Shown here piece after piece: positions 7,234 to 14,964 of a stretch of DNA of 32,062 bases. A program made the translations under genes and the position numbers. How positions within the stretch are numbered: the stretch's first letter is position 1; every line of letters begins with the position of its first letter. A model generated the notes under the pieces. The model saw only the letters and a program-made list of their open reading frames with translations. It did no database searches and was not told the DNA's origin. Location: the IMG/VR virus record IMGVR_UViG_3300042894_003450, positions 1 to 32,062 of that record; one strand, written 5' to 3'. Source of the DNA: a virus.

Positions 7234-7969
7234 CTTCAAGAATCTTAACAATAAATTTAAGAATTTTACTTCTAACTATTTCTGTTTCTTCGAATTTGTA
7301 GGAAAATATCTTATTATAAGTGCATTCATCTGTACTGAATCGATCATAGATTTCTTTAAATCCAGATTGTTTGCCAATATCGCTTTGAGCTAAGTCACCA
7401 CAAATGACATATTTAGTTCCTTTACCAAATCTTGTTAAGATTGTAACAATTTCTGATTTAGATAAGTTTTGAGCTTCATCTACAATTACAAGCGCCTCAT
7501 TGAAAGTAAGACCTCTAACAAAGTTTACAGGTACGGCTTGTATAATATTATTCGATTTTAGGAAGTTACATGTTCCTGGATCGGTAATTTCTGTTATTTT
7601 CTCTATCAGTGGCATAGCGTAAGGTGAAAATTTATCATCAATTTCACCCGGTAAAGCACCTATACTACGCGATGCAGATTCTATAACAGACCGAATATAA
7701 ATTATATTCGTAATTTTACGCTCTTTTAACAATTCAAGTCCTGCTAATACAGCTATATATGACTTAGCGCTACCTGCTGGTCCAGCGACAAAAGACATAT
7801 TCGTATCATCATGTATTATACTATTATAAAACTGTTGATGTTTAGGGTTGAAGTTGAATGGCTTTTTAATTTTGAAGTTAAAAAGCCAGTTTTTTTGGAT
7901 GTTAGTTTCGATTTCTCTACTTTCATCCAAACCTGCAGTTTTGCGCTTACGCGCTTCTTTCCGAGGCAT
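7226..7969 (-). CDS. phoH: PhoH-like P-loop ATPase
   Basis: The 247-residue product has a PhoH-type ATPase core preceded by a basic N-terminus. The Walker A motif is GPAGSAKS (63-70), with Ala in place of the last Gly, a change common in phage PhoH proteins. ASRSIGALPGEIDDKFSPY (99-117) is a PhoH family block, and Walker B is VIVDEAQN (161-168). CGDLAQSD (190-197) is the sensor-like segment. PhoH is widespread in marine phages; its role (RNA metabolism or phosphate stress) is not settled. It is transcribed leftward, divergent from queE across 57 bases, with an AATAAATA box just upstream. A terminator-like structure for the opposite strand lies within its 5' coding part. Confidence 0.93.
   Translation of the reverse strand: MPRKEARKRKTAGLDESREIETNIQKNWLFNFKIKKPFNFNPKHQQFYNSIIHDDTNMSFVAGPAGSAKSYIAVLAGLELLKERKITNIIYIRSVIESASRSIGALPGEIDDKFSPYAMPLIEKITEITDPGTCNFLKSNNIIQAVPVNFVRGLTFNEALVIVDEAQNLSKSEIVTILTRFGKGTKYVICGDLAQSDIGKQSGFKEIYDRFSTDECTYNKIFSYKFEETEIVRSKILKFIVKILEAK
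7859..7897 (+). terminator. Rho-independent terminator-like hairpin, antisense within phoH
   Basis: Arms TGGCTTTTTAA (7859-7869) and TTAAAAAGCCA (7878-7888) form an 11-bp stem with an 8-base loop. It is followed by G and eight T residues (7890-7897) on the plus strand. It would stop rightward transcripts that run on from queD and the small ORF through phoH, before the queE promoter region. Confidence 0.65.
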
Positions 7970-7975
7970 ATAATA

Positions 7976-7983
7976 TATTTATT
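7976..7983 (-). promoter_or_regulatory. Late-type promoter box AATAAATA upstream of phoH
   Basis: On the minus strand AATAAATA (one mismatch to TATAAATA) ends 6 bases before the phoH ATG. The predicted transcription start is one base before the start codon. Confidence 0.45.
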
Positions 7984-8012
7984 AAACTCACACTTGATTA
8001 CGAGAGAAATTA

Positions 8013-8020
8013 TATAATAA
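8013..8020 (+). promoter_or_regulatory. Possible promoter box TATAATAA upstream of queE
   Basis: TATAATAA lies 6 bases before the queE ATG in the divergent gap. It may be a sigma70-like -10 (TATAAT) or a weak late-type box (6 of 8 matches). No convincing -35 element is seen at normal spacing. Confidence 0.3.
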
Positions 8021-8026
8021 TAATTT

Positions 8027-8785
8027 ATGTTTGATTGTGATAAAGAAACAATAATTTTGAGTGATGATATGATCTTCTACACTCTTGAAGGTGAAGGTGA
8101 ATATGTAGGTTACCCTTCTGTTTTCATGAGATTATCGATGTGTAATTTAACTTGTATCGGATTTGCATCAGAAGATTCACCAAATGGTTGTGACTCATAC
8201 ATATCATGGACCGTTAAAAACAAAAGAACATTTAATGAAGTCTTCCAGTTTATGGAGGATGGTCTCTTTGTAGATAAGCTACGTGATGGTGCTCTGTGGA
8301 AGATTACAGGTGGCGAACCTTTAGTCCAGCAAAAGCAACTACTTAAGCTAGTTGAAGCGTTTGTTGAAAAATATAAGTTCTTACCACGTATTGACTTTGA
8401 GACTAACGCCACAATAAAACCTGATGATAAGTGGGTAACGCAATTTAGTGCAACGTTTACTACTTCACCTAAGCTTACTACAAACGGTGATCCGGAAGAG
8501 AAGACATACAAGCCTGAAGTTCTGAAGTGGCATAAAGAACACGGCTCAGGTTTCAAGTTTGTTATTAGTGGATCAGAAGATCTTGAAGAAGTCTGGCGTA
8601 AGTATGTTAATGATACTAATAACGTAAACATTACCATAGATCGTATATGGTTAATGCCGTGCTGCGGATCACGTGAAGAGCATATTGAACGAGCGCCTGC
8701 TGTAGCTGAATATGCTAAGGCATTAAATGTTAAGTTTAGTCCAAGACTTCACTTACTTATCTGGGATAAGGCTCTTAAGGTTTGA
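8027..8785 (+). CDS. queE: 7-carboxy-7-deazaguanine synthase (radical SAM, QueE-like)
   Basis: QueE rearranges 6-carboxytetrahydropterin to 7-carboxy-7-deazaguanine with a 4Fe-4S cluster and SAM. FYTLEGEGEYVGYPSVFMRL (17-36) is the conserved QueE entry (usually QGEGxxxGxPxxFxRL). The cluster cysteines appear to be C39, C43 and C55, spaced CX3CX11C instead of the radical-SAM CX3CX2C, with the inserted loop carrying FASEDSPNG. KITGGEPLVQQ is the SAM-binding GGEP motif, and FETNAT follows as in the family. The 252-residue length is normal. With FolE and QueD in the same window, three consecutive pathway steps are covered. It starts in the divergent gap with phoH; no Shine-Dalgarno is visible. 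Confidence 0.92.
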   Translation: MFDCDKETIILSDDMIFYTLEGEGEYVGYPSVFMRLSMCNLTCIGFASEDSPNGCDSYISWTVKNKRTFNEVFQFMEDGLFVDKLRDGALWKITGGEPLVQQKQLLKLVEAFVEKYKFLPRIDFETNATIKPDDKWVTQFSATFTTSPKLTTNGDPEEKTYKPEVLKWHKEHGSGFKFVISGSEDLEEVWRKYVNDTNNVNITIDRIWLMPCCGSREEHIERAPAVAEYAKALNVKFSPRLHLLIWDKALKV

Positions 8786-8807
8786 TACTATAAGTATAAT
8801 TAATATA

Positions 8808-9161
8808 ATGAAACTAAGCGTAGTATTTACTGTTTTAAATCAATTAAAGATCGATCACTGGCAAACAAAAAGTTATGCAGAGCATAAAGCTCTCGGAACA
8901 GCATATGAAAACCTAGATGGTCTCTTTGATAAGTTTGTAGAAGTTTTTTACGGTAAGAATACAATTCCGTCAAGCAATACAACTTATTCTATAAAGTCTG
9001 ATTCATATGCAGATAACGTTATAGAAAGATACAAACAAATGAGAGTTAAAGTAATAGAGTATTTGTTGCAACTATCTGAAAATAGCGGAGACCTTAAAAA
9101 TATTACTGATGAAATAGAAGGTGAATTTAATCACCTATTATATAGATTACAACAAAAATAA
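8808..9161 (+). CDS. DUF5856-like conserved phage protein
   Basis: The ATG at 8808 is preferred over an open extension back to 8727 that overlaps queE. The 117-residue helical product contains LKIDHWQTKSYAEHKALGTAYENLDGLFDKFVEVFYGK, the hallmark of a T4-like phage family (DUF5856) of unknown function. The pattern of spaced His and acidic residues on helices recalls ferritin/Dps-like four-helix proteins, but that link is only my inference. TATAAGTA at 8789-8796 could serve as a promoter box. It joins the next gene through a TAATG one-base overlap. Confidence 0.75.
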   Translation: MKLSVVFTVLNQLKIDHWQTKSYAEHKALGTAYENLDGLFDKFVEVFYGKNTIPSSNTTYSIKSDSYADNVIERYKQMRVKVIEYLLQLSENSGDLKNITDEIEGEFNHLLYRLQQK

Positions 9162-9793
9162 TGTCATACCTCAACCATAATATACCGACACAACGATGCT
9201 TTATTCGTAATGAGTTTCTCTTTAATCATGAAAATGGTTTTGGAGAATTTACTCCTTGTGATGTTCATTCTGTAGCTAGTATGGAAGGTATATCTCCTTT
9301 ATTCGAGGCATTTCTTGAAAATGGAGTTAACTGGACACGTAGACCTATACACTCTTTTGCATGGAAAAAAACAGCACCAGTTAGGGATATTACAGATCAT
9401 ATTTACTGGGACTGCTTTTCAAACTATATAGATGTAGCAATACGTAATAGATTGTCAGGTTTACGAGCTCAATTAATTCTACCAAACTTAACTAAACTTG
9501 AAGGTGAGTATTTGTTTACAATTGATTGGGCATTTGAAAACAAAGCAGCAATGCTAGATGTTTCTTTCTCTGAAACATTTGAGCATAAGTGCGCGCATGT
9601 GTTTAAAATGGATGAAGGTAATTTTTTTGCATACCCTAATAACAGAATCGTATGGTATGATAAGGCATGGACATCAAATCGCATAAGCAAGAATCCAGGT
9701 TATAAAATAGACGAGAATGTCTATTCAGTTGAAGGTCGTAAGAAATTTGAAACAGATAATTCTTATATTACTACATTTTCGGAACTAAGCTAA
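9161..9793 (+). CDS. Conserved phage protein of unknown function
   Basis: The ATG is embedded in the previous stop (TAATG), so translation is probably coupled. The 210-residue soluble product begins MSYLNHNIPTQRCFIRNEFL and contains FGEFTPCDVHSVASMEG, a block I have seen in marine T4-like phage proteins without known function. It is rich in Trp, Phe and Tyr, with paired segments such as EYLFTIDWAF and NRIVWYDKAW that suggest a beta-sheet domain. I see no catalytic signature, signal peptide or membrane segment. Nothing in the neighbourhood (DUF5856-like gene, HNH endonuclease) fixes its role. Confidence 0.65.
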   Translation: MSYLNHNIPTQRCFIRNEFLFNHENGFGEFTPCDVHSVASMEGISPLFEAFLENGVNWTRRPIHSFAWKKTAPVRDITDHIYWDCFSNYIDVAIRNRLSGLRAQLILPNLTKLEGEYLFTIDWAFENKAAMLDVSFSETFEHKCAHVFKMDEGNFFAYPNNRIVWYDKAWTSNRISKNPGYKIDENVYSVEGRKKFETDNSYITTFSELS

Positions 9794-9803
9794 TATTACA
9801 GAT

Positions 9804-10403
9804 ATGAAAAATTATAATATACTTGTACTTAACAAGTTTTACTTTCCAATCGCTATTGAAGGTGTACAAAAAGTATTTGGTAATATTTTCTCTGGTTCTA
9901 TGATTCCGCTTGATATAGTATACGAGCAGGAAAACGGATGTGTTAATATTGAAATTATTGAATACTTTACACCTGTAAGTGATGTAGAGGATTGGCTAAC
10001 ACTACCTATTCGTGATTACGATGAATACATTCAAACATGTAACGGACCTGTTCGTATTCCCTCTGTCGTAATATGTGCTAAATTTGATAGAGTAATGTAT
10101 AACAAAGTACAATTTCCTACAAAGTTAAATATTTATAAGCGCGACAACTATACATGTATGTACACAAATAAGAAACTATCTAAAGATGAACTTAGTGTAG
10201 ATCATGTCATACCTAAAAGTAGAGGTGGTAAAGATACATGGGATAATCTTGTGTGTTGTGATAGACTTCTAAACTCTAAGAAGGGTTCTAAGAGTGTTGC
10301 AGAAATGGGATTAAAGCTAAAGTATAAACCATACAAGCCTACAACTGGAATGAATTTCGAAATTTATAAAGATGAGTGGGCTTCGTTCTTGAAAAATATA
10401 TAA
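9804..10403 (+). CDS. HNH endonuclease (McrA-like bacterial type)
   Basis: The N-terminal 100 residues (ILVLNKFYFPIAI...) match the leader domain of stand-alone bacterial and phage HNH proteins. The HNH core follows at about residues 113-160: RDNYTCMYTNKK, then SVDHVIPKSRGGKDTWDNLVCC with D133-H134, N148 and N157 in LNSKKG. The usual CxxC pairs of the structural zinc site are altered (C118 lacks its partner; C151-C152 are adjacent), so metal binding may be reduced. Such genes cut DNA and may be mobile; this one lies just before the kinase and the sugar-gene island. The product is 199 residues, full length for the family. Confidence 0.85.
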   Translation: MKNYNILVLNKFYFPIAIEGVQKVFGNIFSGSMIPLDIVYEQENGCVNIEIIEYFTPVSDVEDWLTLPIRDYDEYIQTCNGPVRIPSVVICAKFDRVMYNKVQFPTKLNIYKRDNYTCMYTNKKLSKDELSVDHVIPKSRGGKDTWDNLVCCDRLLNSKKGSKSVAEMGLKLKYKPYKPTTGMNFEIYKDEWASFLKNI

Positions 10404-10421
10404 CTGTTCATATATATAGGT

Positions 10422-11189
10422 ATGAGAATTTGCGTATCGGGTACTGCCTGCACGGGTAAGACAACACTTGTTAATAACTTTTTAGATGTGTGGGTAATGT
10501 ACAAGACACCTGAGAAAACATATAGAGATGTTATAGCTGAAAAGAAACTTTCACACTCTGCAAATACTACGACAGATACACAATGGGCTATTCTAGAGTT
10601 CATGGTAGACCAGCTACAGAGTACAACACCGAAGGATAAGATTATCTTTGATCGGTGCCCGTTTGATAATCTTGTTTATACTCTATGGGCGCATGATAAG
10701 GGACTAGAAGGATTTGATAAAGTGTATGTTGATAAGTGTATTAAGATTACAAAAGAATCACTTCGTAGTCTTGATCTTATATTGCTTCTTCGATATGATC
10801 AATCTATTCCTATTGTAGATGATGGTACACGTGAAACAAATAAAGAATACATTATTGAAATAGATAATATATTTACAGCTTTACTAGAACAGTACAAGCA
10901 GAACTACGAGTCAGATATATTCTTTCCTGCTAATGATTCACCTGGTATTATAGAGCTACCAACCGGTCAGCAAGCTCGTATTGATCTAATCAGTCAATAC
11001 CTTAACGCTGAGGGTGAAATTTATGGTGATGAACATTCACTGTTTAACCCTGAAAAACTTGATGAGCTTGAGGCTCTCGTTAAGCAACAAAAGGCTGCGC
11101 TTGAATCAGAAGAAAATGAACGAGCGTTATTTGAGAAATTTGGAATGCCAAAATTACCCGTCAAACCTAAGAGCAATATTATTATATGA
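10422..11189 (+). CDS. P-loop nucleoside/nucleotide kinase-like protein (AAA_28/NadR-kinase-like)
   Basis: The P-loop is at the very N-terminus: MRICVSGTACTGKTTL with G7...G12-K13-T14. IIFDRCPFDNLVY (D77, R78) is the DR motif found in NadR-type ribosylnicotinamide kinases, thymidylate kinases and related AAA_28 proteins. KEYIIEIDNIF and later helices fit a lid region. Residues about 195-245 form a charged, coiled-coil-like extension (LDELEALVKQQKAALESEENERALFEKFG) not usual for the family. The last 4 bases overlap the first glycosyltransferase gene (ATGA). The substrate is unknown; deoxynucleoside monophosphates or nicotinamide riboside are candidates. Confidence 0.7.
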   Translation: MRICVSGTACTGKTTLVNNFLDVWVMYKTPEKTYRDVIAEKKLSHSANTTTDTQWAILEFMVDQLQSTTPKDKIIFDRCPFDNLVYTLWAHDKGLEGFDKVYVDKCIKITKESLRSLDLILLLRYDQSIPIVDDGTRETNKEYIIEIDNIFTALLEQYKQNYESDIFFPANDSPGIIELPTGQQARIDLISQYLNAEGEIYGDEHSLFNPEKLDELEALVKQQKAALESEENERALFEKFGMPKLPVKPKSNIII

Positions 11190-12025
11190 TTAATAAAAAG
11201 GTTGGAATAGGTATTATTACTTGTAATAGACCTGAGTATCTCAAGCAATTATTAGACAGTATAAACTACTGTAACTGGGCTGATTTAGTTATTATCAACG
11301 ATGGTGATAAATTTGAGCTTGAAGGTTACAACTATTATATACAACACAACGAAAAGAATCTTGGAGTTGGAAAATCTAAGAATAAAGCTATGAAGCATCT
11401 TTTAGATATAGGTTGTGATTATATCTTCATCATAGAAGATGATATGATTATATTAGATGATTCTGTTTTTGATAAGTACATTCAAGCTAGCGAAGTAAGC
11501 GGTATTCAACACTTCAATTACGGTCCAGGTTCACCTTTTAATCGCAAGCAGGAAATTAAAAATTTCGATCTACATAATAGAGACCAACTATCAAACGTTT
11601 CTTTGCCAGCTCCTAAACTCACAATAGACTATAAAGTTTCACAAATAGATTTATATGAACACTGCGCTGGTGTCTTTAGTTTCTTTACTAGAGAGATCCT
11701 CAACAAGGTGGGATTAAATAACGAAGAGTTTTTTAATGCATGGGAGCATGTTGAACACACCTATAGAATTATTTTAGAGAAAGGTCATCCACCTTTTTGG
11801 TGGTTTGCAGATATTAAAGATAGTGCAACATATCTTAAAGTTCAAGAAGAAGCTATTAAAAAAAGTTCCACTTCACAAGATAAAGAAAAGTGGTTTGCGA
11901 ATATTGCAAAAGGTAGAGAGCTGTATAAAAGCATACACGGTATGTATCCTAATCTAACTCCACATACTTCAAAAACAGATGTTATTACTACACTTAAGCA
12001 AATTAAGTCATTATGGACGATCTGA
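11186..12025 (+). CDS. Glycosyltransferase family 2-like protein
   Basis: The GT-A fold is indicated by VGIGIITCNRPEYLKQLLDSI at the N-terminus (nucleotide-sugar binding strand) and by FIIEDDMII with E84-D85-D86 as the metal-binding DxD equivalent. The segment from HCAGVFSFF to AWEHVEHTYRI fits the acceptor-side and catalytic-base region (E-H/E pairs). It has no membrane segment, so it acts in the cytoplasm of the infected cell. It is the first of the sugar genes and is coupled to the kinase gene upstream (ATGA) and to the next gene by a 13-base overlap. Donor and acceptor sugars cannot be read from the sequence. Confidence 0.8.
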   Translation: MINKKVGIGIITCNRPEYLKQLLDSINYCNWADLVIINDGDKFELEGYNYYIQHNEKNLGVGKSKNKAMKHLLDIGCDYIFIIEDDMIILDDSVFDKYIQASEVSGIQHFNYGPGSPFNRKQEIKNFDLHNRDQLSNVSLPAPKLTIDYKVSQIDLYEHCAGVFSFFTREILNKVGLNNEEFFNAWEHVEHTYRIILEKGHPPFWWFADIKDSATYLKVQEEAIKKSSTSQDKEKWFANIAKGRELYKSIHGMYPNLTPHTSKTDVITTLKQIKSLWTI

Positions 12026-13428
12026 CATTAATTACATGTTCATACAATACACCTGACATTACCTTAACTATGCTCAAATCATGGGCACATGTTCATAGTA
12101 AGACGCAGAGATTAATTATATGTGATAATTCTACAAATAATAATACTAAAGATTTACTACATCAGCATAATATACCATTCGTTTCATTCCCTGGAATGTG
12201 TCACGGTGACGGTGTTAACAGAGCTTTGGAACTTTGTACAACAAAATATGCGCTTCTTGTTGATACTGATGTTATTTTTTTAAGAGATCATAGTTCTATC
12301 TTTAAACAGTTTAAAGGTATGGACCTAGCTATCATGGGAAAGGTAGAAGGTGATCGTGGAGGTAAATGCATACATAATAGAGTTAATCCATGGCATTGTT
12401 TTATTGATGTAGAGAAGATTAAGCAGCATAATATTACTTTCTTCGATAGAGAAAGAATGAAAGATAGCTTTGCCACAGATAAAATATATGATATTGGATC
12501 AACATTTCTTGAAGATATTAAAAAGTCTAATTTAAAAATTGGCAATATTGACCTATCAAATAACTATTACACTCATCTCGAAGGTATGAGTTGGTATAAA
12601 AATAAATTTGATAACACAAAAGAAGACACTGGTATCGATTTCGGTGGTACACATAACAACGTTGCTTTTGTTCATGCGTATGATCAAAAATATAGTATAT
12701 TTCAACGTATTAAGAGTGAGTACGAAGACGTAAAAATATCTAACAAGTTTATTTACGAAGAGCCAATTCTCCTAATTAAATTTCCAACAAGAGGTAGACC
12801 TGATAAGTTCTTTAAGACTCTAGACAAATACTATCAACTTCTATCAAACAAATGTAAAGTAAAGTTTTTTGTAACGTGTGATATTGATGATACAACTATG
12901 AATAACTCTATTGTTCGTGAGAAATTTAAAACGTATCAAAACTTAGAAGTAGAATATAGTAACAGTAAAACTAAGGTAGAAGCGATTAATTCGAATGTAA
13001 GTAGTCAAGACTTTCAAATATTACTATTAGCATCTGATGATATGATACCGGTTATACAGGGATATGATGAGATCATTGTAAACACGATGTGTGAAACATT
13101 TCCGGATTTTGATGGTATAGTTTGGTTTAATGATGGAGTTCAACAAAATAGACTTAATACTCTTTGTATTTTAGGTAAAACATATTACAATAGGTTCGGA
13201 TACATTTACCATCCTGGTTATAAATCACTATGGTGTGATATGGAATTCACAATGGTAGGTAACTCGCTAACCAAACAAAAGTACTTTGATCAAGTAATTA
13301 TTAAGCACGAACATCACTCTGTAATAAACAGTGAAATGGATGATACTTATATTCAAAACGAAATGTATGAGAATGAAGACAAAAAAACTTTTATAGAGAG
13401 ACGTAGTAAACAGTTTGATCTAATATGA
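12013..13428 (+). CDS. Tandem two-domain glycosyltransferase
   Basis: At 471 residues this is twice the size of its neighbours. Domain 1 starts with LTLITCSYNTPDITLTMLKSW and has LLVDTDVIFL (D84-T85-D86), a GT2-type DxD. Domain 2 begins near residue 250 with LIKFPTRGRPDKFFKTLDKY and has LLLASDDMIP (D342-D343) as a second DxD. Its C-terminus holds histidines and acidic residues (KHEHHSVINSEMDD) that could complete a metal or catalytic site. Two active sites suggest that two successive sugar additions, or a repeating disaccharide, could be made by one polypeptide, as in bifunctional polysaccharide synthases; that is inference. It ends in an ATGA overlap with the next gene. Confidence 0.78.
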   Translation: MDDLTLITCSYNTPDITLTMLKSWAHVHSKTQRLIICDNSTNNNTKDLLHQHNIPFVSFPGMCHGDGVNRALELCTTKYALLVDTDVIFLRDHSSIFKQFKGMDLAIMGKVEGDRGGKCIHNRVNPWHCFIDVEKIKQHNITFFDRERMKDSFATDKIYDIGSTFLEDIKKSNLKIGNIDLSNNYYTHLEGMSWYKNKFDNTKEDTGIDFGGTHNNVAFVHAYDQKYSIFQRIKSEYEDVKISNKFIYEEPILLIKFPTRGRPDKFFKTLDKYYQLLSNKCKVKFFVTCDIDDTTMNNSIVREKFKTYQNLEVEYSNSKTKVEAINSNVSSQDFQILLLASDDMIPVIQGYDEIIVNTMCETFPDFDGIVWFNDGVQQNRLNTLCILGKTYYNRFGYIYHPGYKSLWCDMEFTMVGNSLTKQKYFDQVIIKHEHHSVINSEMDDTYIQNEMYENEDKKTFIERRSKQFDLI

Positions 13429-14117
13429 AAATTAAAGCCTATACACTATTTACAGATTCACATAAAAAATTCCTAACGGATTATTTTATACCAACCTTTC
13501 CATACCGTGAAGAAGTGGAGTTAACTATCTTACATAGACCTCAAAAGTGCAAGACAGCAAGTTTTGAAACAGACGGTTGGCATGATACAATGCGAGACAA
13601 AGTCAATTGCTTTATTGAAGGTATTAATCAATGTTCGGATGAAGAGATTTTTATGTTTATAGATCCTGACATTCAATTTTTTGGTGATTTTTATGAAGAT
13701 ATTATTAATGGATTAGCTAATAAAGAAGCTGTGTTTCAAAACGACGTATTTGGCGGTGTAAATACAGGGTTTTTTGCTGTTAAAAATACACAAAGAGTAC
13801 GATCTTTTTTCAAGACAGTGTTAGGTAATCTAGATTCTTTTAGCCAAGAACAAGTACTCGCAAATCACCTTCTAACTAATTCTATCCGTTACCCAGCAAT
13901 AGCTATTGATTGGGAATTTTTACCAATAAAATACTGGACATATGGGCATATCGCTGCATTACCAGCAACTGGACCAGAGCCATATAGAGGAAGCTGGACT
14001 CCTGAAGCTCCAGATTTTGATGTACCAAAAGATATAGTTATTCATCATGCTAACTGGACTGCTGGTATTGATAATAAACTAAAATTGCTTAACATTGTAC
14101 GTAATAAACTCTCATGA
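13425..14117 (+). CDS. Nucleotide-diphospho-sugar transferase (PF03407-like)
   Basis: The 230-residue product has the order expected of this GT-A family: a strand KAYTLFTDSH at the start, FMFIDPDIQFFGDF with D80-P81-D82 as the metal site, FGGVNTGFFAVKNTQ in the middle, SFSQEQVLANHLL downstream, and VIHHANWTAG near the end. The family includes plant and viral galactosyl- and xylosyltransferase-like enzymes. No membrane anchor is present. ATGA overlaps join it to both neighbours. The specific sugar is unknown. Confidence 0.78.
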   Translation: MKIKAYTLFTDSHKKFLTDYFIPTFPYREEVELTILHRPQKCKTASFETDGWHDTMRDKVNCFIEGINQCSDEEIFMFIDPDIQFFGDFYEDIINGLANKEAVFQNDVFGGVNTGFFAVKNTQRVRSFFKTVLGNLDSFSQEQVLANHLLTNSIRYPAIAIDWEFLPIKYWTYGHIAALPATGPEPYRGSWTPEAPDFDVPKDIVIHHANWTAGIDNKLKLLNIVRNKLS

Positions 14118-14962
14118 TTATTGACTTTAAAAATTTAAGACCACCAGCAGATTACCCAGTATATCCACCTTACCATACAGGTAATTATCTAGAAGAACAT
14201 TTTTATAGCTTTTATAAGGAACATAAAAATGAATTTGATAAGACAGGGTACACTCTAATACCTATCTTTTGGACTAATGTGTATATTACCAATAAAAATG
14301 TTAATTTAATTCAACCTTACTTAGATTCACTTCCATTAGGCAAATATTTTACTATATCACAACATGATGATGCGGTAAAAGAGCAATTACCGATAGGTAC
14401 TTTAAGTTTTGAAGCTGGTGGCAATGGAAACGGTATGCCGATACCGTTAATATGTTCTCCAATTGATGAGCAAAAAACACAACTAGTACAAAAAGACATA
14501 TTCTGCTCTTTTGTAGGCTCTATTACGCACAGTATCAGAACTGAAATATATAACAGATACTCAAATGATAGTTCCTTCTTAATTTTAGGAAAAAACTGGA
14601 CAAGTACAGTTAGTGAAGATAGCTTTAATACTTTTATAGATATAACTAAACGTTCAAAATTTTCGTTATGTCCTAGAGGTTATGGAGCTCAGAGTTTTAG
14701 GTTGTATGAAGTTTTGCAGTTAAACTCTGTACCAGTAGTTATTTACGATAAAGAATGGTTTCCATTTAATGATGTAATTGACTGGAATAGTTTTTGTATT
14801 ACATTACATGTAGATAACATTGACAAACTAAAAACTATTTTGGAAAGTATAACTGAACAACAATATGATCAGATGCTTCAAAATGGTAAAAATATATATA
14901 GCAAATATTTTACTATGAACGGTATGTCAACACGTATATTACAAATTCTACAATCTCAATAA
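14114..14962 (+). CDS. Exostosin-like glycosyltransferase (GT47-like) 1
   Basis: The 282-residue product ends in an exostosin-type GT-B domain. FSLCPRGYGAQSFRLYEVLQLNSVPVVIYD (from about residue 183) matches the nucleotide-sugar-binding block CPxGxGxxSxRxxEalxxGxiPVii, and W-P-F follows as in exostosins. The front half (about 1-120) contains WTNVYITNK, typical of the acceptor domain. It is coupled to the previous gene by ATGA and lies 2 bases before the next exostosin-like gene; the two share the domain but differ widely, so they are probably old paralogues. Donor unknown. Confidence 0.78.
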   Translation: MIIDFKNLRPPADYPVYPPYHTGNYLEEHFYSFYKEHKNEFDKTGYTLIPIFWTNVYITNKNVNLIQPYLDSLPLGKYFTISQHDDAVKEQLPIGTLSFEAGGNGNGMPIPLICSPIDEQKTQLVQKDIFCSFVGSITHSIRTEIYNRYSNDSSFLILGKNWTSTVSEDSFNTFIDITKRSKFSLCPRGYGAQSFRLYEVLQLNSVPVVIYDKEWFPFNDVIDWNSFCITLHVDNIDKLKTILESITEQQYDQMLQNGKNIYSKYFTMNGMSTRILQILQSQ

Positions 14963-14964
14963 TT

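Noticed and set aside
8110-8637. 175-codon open frame on the minus strand
   Set aside because: Entirely antisense to queE, which has clear radical SAM motifs; a shadow frame.
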